NCBI GenBank assembly: GCA_028551475.1
Contig: CM052355.1
Coordinates: forward strand, 744,001-808,000
Source of the DNA: Casuarina equisetifolia
Taxonomy: Eukaryota; Streptophyta; Magnoliopsida; Fagales; Casuarinaceae
Direction of reading: 5' to 3'
Length of the DNA stretch: 64,000 nucleotides
The translations under genes and the position numbers were made by a program. The notes beneath the pieces are model-generated. The model searched no databases and was not told where the DNA came from. It was given only the letters and a program-made list of their open reading frames with translations. Shown here one piece after another: positions 59,001 through 64,000 of this stretch. Position 1 is the stretch's first letter; each line of letters starts with the position of its first letter.

Positions 59001-62000
59001 AGGAGGAATAGATAGTCTGGAGTGTACCCAACCTAATGTAACAAAGAAACAATGATATGTTCGGACCAAGAAGTAACTTGACAAAGATAAAATAGAAATG
59101 ACAACCGGAGTAATAAAAGTATGCCTTCACCTGCTTTGAGTAGATAAGAATTTTGTCAAACTCTCTCCTTTCAGCAAAAGCGGCAACAACTTTTGGAGTT
59201 GCTCTGGCTTTGATATATATTTTCAATGCAAGATCATTATCCACGGTCTACAAATGAAACACAATTACCAAATTAGCAAACAAACTGAAAACATCAGCTC
59301 AAATCTGGCAACTTTTAGATAAAGTAAACAATCAATTATATTAAGGACTGAAACTTGAATTGCACATCGAACCTTCACAAGATCACCAAGCTCCTCACTG
59401 CATTCCAGCTTATCCTCAGCCAACCAATTTTCCAAAAGATTCTTTTTGTTCTGATTCACCACAAGACGGGATAACTCCAGTGACTCAAATGCATTTAGCT
59501 TTCCTCTTGTCAAGAGTGTTCCGAAATACTGCAACAGAGGTGGTGTTTGCCCAGCTTGAACAGGAACACTCTGCAATAGAGCAAAATATCAAATTCAGAT
59601 GAAACGCCTATTTAGGAGATGTTTCTTTATGCAGGTAAACAAAGACTTCATCCAATCTCAAGTGAACTACATACCAGGCTAATTTTGTTTATTATGAGCA
59701 GATATTTGGATATCCTTTAATAATTCGCAAACAAAGACCATGTGAAAAATCCTAGTCCTCTTCCTCTCCAAAAAACGACTTTCATATATCTTACTCGGTG
59801 ATATCAAAAAATGCACAACCAAATGTCACCAGAAGACAGGAGCAAGCTGCTACTGCAGCTATATCCAGATCCAGCCAAAAATATTACAAACAGAAAATGA
59901 CCATCAAGTATAAACAAGGGAGAGAGGGCAGAGATTAGGTCTATACAACAAGTAGGTCTTACAGGTCTTCCAGTCTTCCAGTAAGTTATTGATTGGCAAA
60001 AATCAAATGAAAACAAAATGACATATACAGGCATGAACAGTGTCAAAGCCATCAACATATAAGCAACTAGGGAACTATGTGGAATCAAGAAAGCAAAATG
60101 TGAACCTGAAATTTGGCGACTGTGTCAGGTGTACGGAGGATTCCTTGTGGAGACTCAGCAGCAAGCTCCGCAGCTTCTTTGTACTTTGTTTGAGCAAACA
60201 ATTCTTGGAAACGTTGGACAACCTGAGACACCCACAAAAAAAAAAAAAAACAACCCTATGCTTTCAGTATTATAAGAAACCACAAAGCAATATAATATGG
60301 CCTCTAAGCATCATTTATAACCAGCTTTGACCATCAATAAGTGCAATGTCAAGCATCATTTTTGTTCATCACCAAGAAAACCCCAGACGCTCAATCTTCA
60401 AAAGTACCATGGCCCACTCACCTCAACTCACCCAGCCCAAAACCCCATCATTTTTATCCTGGGGATGCTATAATACTGGTTCACACAACAGAATAAGAGT
60501 CAAAGTTCGAATATTGCACATATCATTCTCTACTCTTGGGATTTGGGCTAGGCCCCACTAGTATACCAAGATAATCCACATAAAGCATTCAAAAAGTTTC
60601 AAACACTTGCACTAAAAAAGGCAATTTTTAGTAAGAATACTGCATGAAGAGAGTGCATTGGTCATTACAAAAACCAATGTCTTAAAGCATTAGCAAAATT
60701 ACAGACCAAGCCATGGCTGCATACTTCCAATACACCACTAAATTTTTATATTGACACTTATCTTATCTCTAGGAATTATATTAACAAACAGAATTACTAA
60801 AATAAAATAGATAGAACAAGAAACATCTTACAAGCTGCTCAGCACCAGGAAGATTCCCTCTTTTTGCAAGATTGACAGCTAGCTCCAAATTGTTCAACTG
60901 TAAAATAACAAGAAAACTTAGATTCAAGACAATAATCTCCCACAATAGGATCAAAGAAAATGCATGCCTGTGAACATACCTGGCCACTAACAAATGGCAC
61001 AATTGTTTGCTCATTTACAGTAGCCAATAAAACCTGTCCACGTCTGTTGACAGCATAAAAACCTCCAACTGACGAAGCTTCTGCTGTCAAAAATATTGGA
61101 TCTGGACTAATTCTATTTCTATATACCGCAGAAGCAGTCTCCAGGTCATAAACAAATAACAGCCCAAGCTTGGTAATCACATAGATCAAACTGTACTTAT
61201 GGGATATCTGTCAATCAAAAAATTCATGAATCAGATCTATGCACTATTTGCTAAAACATATAAAGAAGTACAATTTAATACCTGCATTGCAACTGGAAAG
61301 TCATCGGCAAAATCTGGAGGGAAGAAAAGATCTGCTTGTTTCTTTGTAAAAGACGGCTTCCCTACCAACAAAAACAGAAAGTTATATAGTTGCTAATCAA
61401 GAAATAAAAATCTTAGTAGTAAGAATGACTTAGGGAATTACGATAAGCTGTTAGCAACAACTATAATTTGGTAAACTAATTCTGTCTGCCCCCAGGATTT
61501 CCACTGGATACTAACCAATGTTTGTTTATACATCTCAACCTCCTACTTCCTTTGTTCATAGATCTCAACACATAACTTGAAGAGCTTAAGAACAGCAAAA
61601 AATTAAATTATTTATCTTGACAAGCCCAAGTTAGACATTGAATTATTTTATCTCGTCCAACTACTCCACAATCACAAAACAAGTACAGCCATGGAAAAAC
61701 CTGTATACAACCATCTTTCCTTAATTTTCCTTATCTCACCTTCCCCCACTGAGAATTGCACAATTTACAAACACAGCCATACTTGTTCAGGAAATTCTTT
61801 ATTTTCCAACTGTCCAGGCAAAGTTACTATTATTCAGTCCAGATGACATCTCTAAACCCAATCCATCGGATATACAATTTTTAATAAATTTACTCCCTCG
61901 ATGCCCATTTCTGTTAGCATACCAGCAACCATAATCCATAACTGGAGAATAAATTAGAACCCACAACTGATTACCGCCAAAACAAAAAAGCATTTTCTTT

Positions 62001-63828
62001 CTTCACAATCTCTTCTTTTAAACTGGGGAAAGAACAAATGTACTCTTCACTGCTCTGTTCCAAGAATTATAATAAGTTGACAATCATCTTGCCATTGCAA
62101 TTGCATGTAATTAAAATGAGCAATGTGGCACCTAATTCACTACATTCCATCCATACATCACATTTCCTTTCCAAAATATAGCCTCTCACCCTCTCCCCCA
62201 CCCCCCGCTTTAGATCAAAACAACACAAGGACATATTACAACTCATTTTACTGAAATGAGAACTGTCACATTAGATAACAGGAGAAAATGGCGGAATTAC
62301 TAGATAATTATAGCAACAGTTCTTAGAACTAAAACAGGAGACAGAAGGAAAGGTAATTAGAAGTGCTAAATTCACCTGGCTGGGCACCAAGCTCGATAAC
62401 ATGTAACTTTGATGTAATTTGTCCAGCATTGAGGGTCTTTGTGGCAAAGGAAATCAGAGTAGAAGGGTTCTCATTTCCTGGAACCTGTAAAAACAAAAAG
62501 TTTAGAAACATTTGTAAAACAGTTTACATCTTACATTTATTACGAATTTCTTGGTACTTCTAAAAGAAATAGCTGATATGTGAGTCAATGCAATGTTGAA
62601 AACGAATTAGGCAAGGAAAACTACCACACCTTAAATTGGGCAAATGATGCGGCATGTGCTTCAAGAGCTTGACTACGCTGCTGATCAACAGAGTAAAGTT
62701 GCATATTCCCTTTAACCAATTGTGGCCTCTGTTTGAGAAAATCAGGTAAGTAAATCAAACAGAAACCTTGAAGGCCCGTAAAAGATTTAGTCAATCAGAA
62801 TACCAAACCATAAATGATTTATTATTTAGAAATCATGAGAATTTGAGAAAAATGGCCAGATCTAACTGCTAATATGCAGGAGAGAGGACAGCAGGAATTT
62901 TCAAAAAACTACTCTATAAAGCAAGATGGGTAACACGTGGCAGTTTAGAACAGGGACAGCAGAACATCCAACCATATTTACGAACTTCCCAGGCCAAGTT
63001 GGCTAAATCATGGCCAGATAGATTGGAGAAGCATGAGTTCAATTACATATCTATCACCATGTATAACCTAGCTTAACCATACGGTAGGTTTTCAATTGGA
63101 AATAGCATTTCTGAAAGTTTCTCTTAGCAGTGAGAAACCAGTAGCTCCCTCACCTTATTCTTGAAGAAGCAAGGAAGCACCAACTTAATATGTGGCATCC
63201 TTGTTCTCATATTGTTTTGGTTTAATGACGTGTCCGACTTAATATGGGGCATAACAAAAATAGTAACATACCTCGGGTGAACCAGGAGCAATTCCTATCA
63301 ACACCAACCACTTTTCAGAAGGGTCACATCGGTAGTTTATTATCTGATTGTTCGCCATATTAGCAGTTCTATCAAACATCTTCACCGGTTCAGAGTCACC
63401 TACATTATATGTGCAATGAGGACAATATAACTGGAAACATTTTGAACATAAAACAGAAAAGGAAATTCAAATATGAACAAACCCATGAACCGAACTGAAA
63501 CTTTATGGCAACATGATACTAAAATACATAAAATAAACACATCTTACCCTCAATAGACCAATGATATACAGAGGTCTGTGTCACCAGGCCCAGCATCTTT
63601 GGTGTAATCCACTTCCAGAAAACGATCTGTAAACAAAGCAAGAGACTTGATTTCACTATATGATTGATCTCAATGGAAGAAATTGAGCCACCAAGTATAT
63701 CATACTGTAGTAAAGATGGTAAAAAATTACAGTTCTCACCTGCTCTGGCATCTGGTAAGATTTTATTTTTGCTTTCAACTCAATGTTAAATATTTGCAGA
63801 TGATCCTGAGTGGTTCCTTGGAGTTGGG
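53093..63828 (-). CDS. CHC: Clathrin heavy chain (5' end beyond window; 28 exons seen)
   Basis: Exons: 63740-63828, 63548-63626, 63272-63399, 62630-62728, 62376-62484, 61282-61361, 60980-61207, 60832-60897, 60106-60222, 59373-59570, 59131-59247, 58973-59032, 58681-58767, 58314-58397, 58086-58220, 57928-57990, 57750-57854, 57560-57672, 57214-57466, 56971-57107, 56607-56885, 55516-56518, 54826-55311, 54563-54733, 54297-54482, 53988-54110, 53443-53553, 53093-53257. All phases agree. They encode about 1,622 residues of an expected 1,705, so about 84 N-terminal residues are missing. The rest of the beta-propeller ([23 protein letters not shown]), the alpha-solenoid repeats, the trimerisation region and a Met/Pro/Gly-rich tail ending GMPPMGSSY are present. 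Clathrin triskelia coat vesicles at the plasma membrane and trans-Golgi. Sequence is almost identical to Arabidopsis CHC1/CHC2 as I recall them. At exon 54297-54482 the last codon gives Lys where those have Gln. Confidence 0.97.
58535..58642 (+). mobile_element. tRNA-derived SINE in a clathrin intron
   Basis: A 108-base insert lies in the intron between exons 58681-58767 and 58314-58397. It is flanked by a perfect 11-base direct repeat, ACGGAATATAA, at 58524-58534 and 58643-58653. Inside are a box A-like string CAGCTCAAGTGG (58548-58559) and a box B-like string GAGTTTGAGAC (58589-58599), and the 3' end is A-rich (GCAAAAGAAAATAAAAACT). Orientation is opposite to the host gene. An intact target duplication suggests a fairly recent insertion. 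Confidence 0.8.
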
Positions 63829-64000
63829 CTTCAAAATAATGGCACCGTTTAGTGAGCAAAAACAAAACAATATGAGAACAAGGAGTAATAGAAATATCCG
63901 CTAAAAAGCAATCTATGCAAATGTAAAGATTGATTTGTCGCATTAGGGAGTTTCATAAGTAGTATCCCAACGGTAACATTCTTGTTATACTGAGAAGCTA
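63829..64000 (-). other. Clathrin intron running off the window
   Basis: Upstream of the first visible clathrin exon there is a T-rich acceptor tract (minus strand) and no exon-like frame. The missing N-terminal exons must lie beyond 64000. Confidence 0.75.

Noticed and set aside
1-64000. CRISPR arrays, operons, attachment sites or origins
   Set aside because: No regularly spaced repeats or bacterial gene organisation; this is plant nuclear DNA.

Overview
This window is plant nuclear DNA, most likely from a eudicot. Its genes have GT-AG introns, AT-rich intergenic DNA, plant-specific families (LBD, trihelix, AP2/ERF, BAHD, PPR, PUB, ATL) and an ABI4 protein of eudicot type. I cannot name the species. 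There is no prokaryotic operon structure, CRISPR array, rRNA or intact tRNA, and no coding-competent mobile element.

Layout. The 3' part of UGP3 (+, 43-1760) is followed by an intronless U-box/ARM E3 ligase (-, 2865-4925), then about 6 kb without genes. Next are LBD21 (+, 10872-11384), a trihelix factor (-, 12732-15441) and a mitochondrial PPR protein (-, 15735-16781). After about 5 kb comes a BAHD acyltransferase (+, 22071-23387), and after another 7.5 kb comes ABI4 (+, 30869-31795). An ATL66-like RING-H2 ligase (+, 34950-35435) and ribosomal protein L41 (+, 37610-37785) follow. The remainder is all on the minus strand: an R2R3-MYB repressor type (39356-40129), bHLH51 (41472-42494), a small membrane protein (45119-46982), ALG11 mannosyltransferase (47872-51501) and a clathrin heavy chain (53093 to beyond the window). 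I traced 28 clathrin exons that join in frame; roughly the first 84 residues lie beyond position 64000.

The genes do not form one pathway. Their common theme is ancestry. From memory of the Arabidopsis gene order, the window interleaves three Arabidopsis segments: At3g11090-At3g11130 (LBD21, trihelix, ATL66, RPL41, clathrin), At2g40190-At2g40240 (ALG11, bHLH51, RPL41, ABI4, BAHD, PPR) and At3g56010-At3g56040 (membrane protein, RPL41, PPR, UGP3). RPL41 is shared by all three. The window therefore looks like a less fractionated version of an ancestral block.

The gene-poor stretches hold microsatellites, short tandem duplications and decayed repeats. One insertion is clear: a tRNA-derived SINE with a perfect 11-bp target-site duplication in a clathrin intron. 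Weaker SINE-like and LTR-like relics lie elsewhere. I found no convincing new biological system. The most unusual items are a 40-bp tandem duplication that supplies the stop codon of the U-box gene, a long in-frame open extension through a CT tract upstream of ABI4, and a non-canonical DFGMG motif in the BAHD enzyme.
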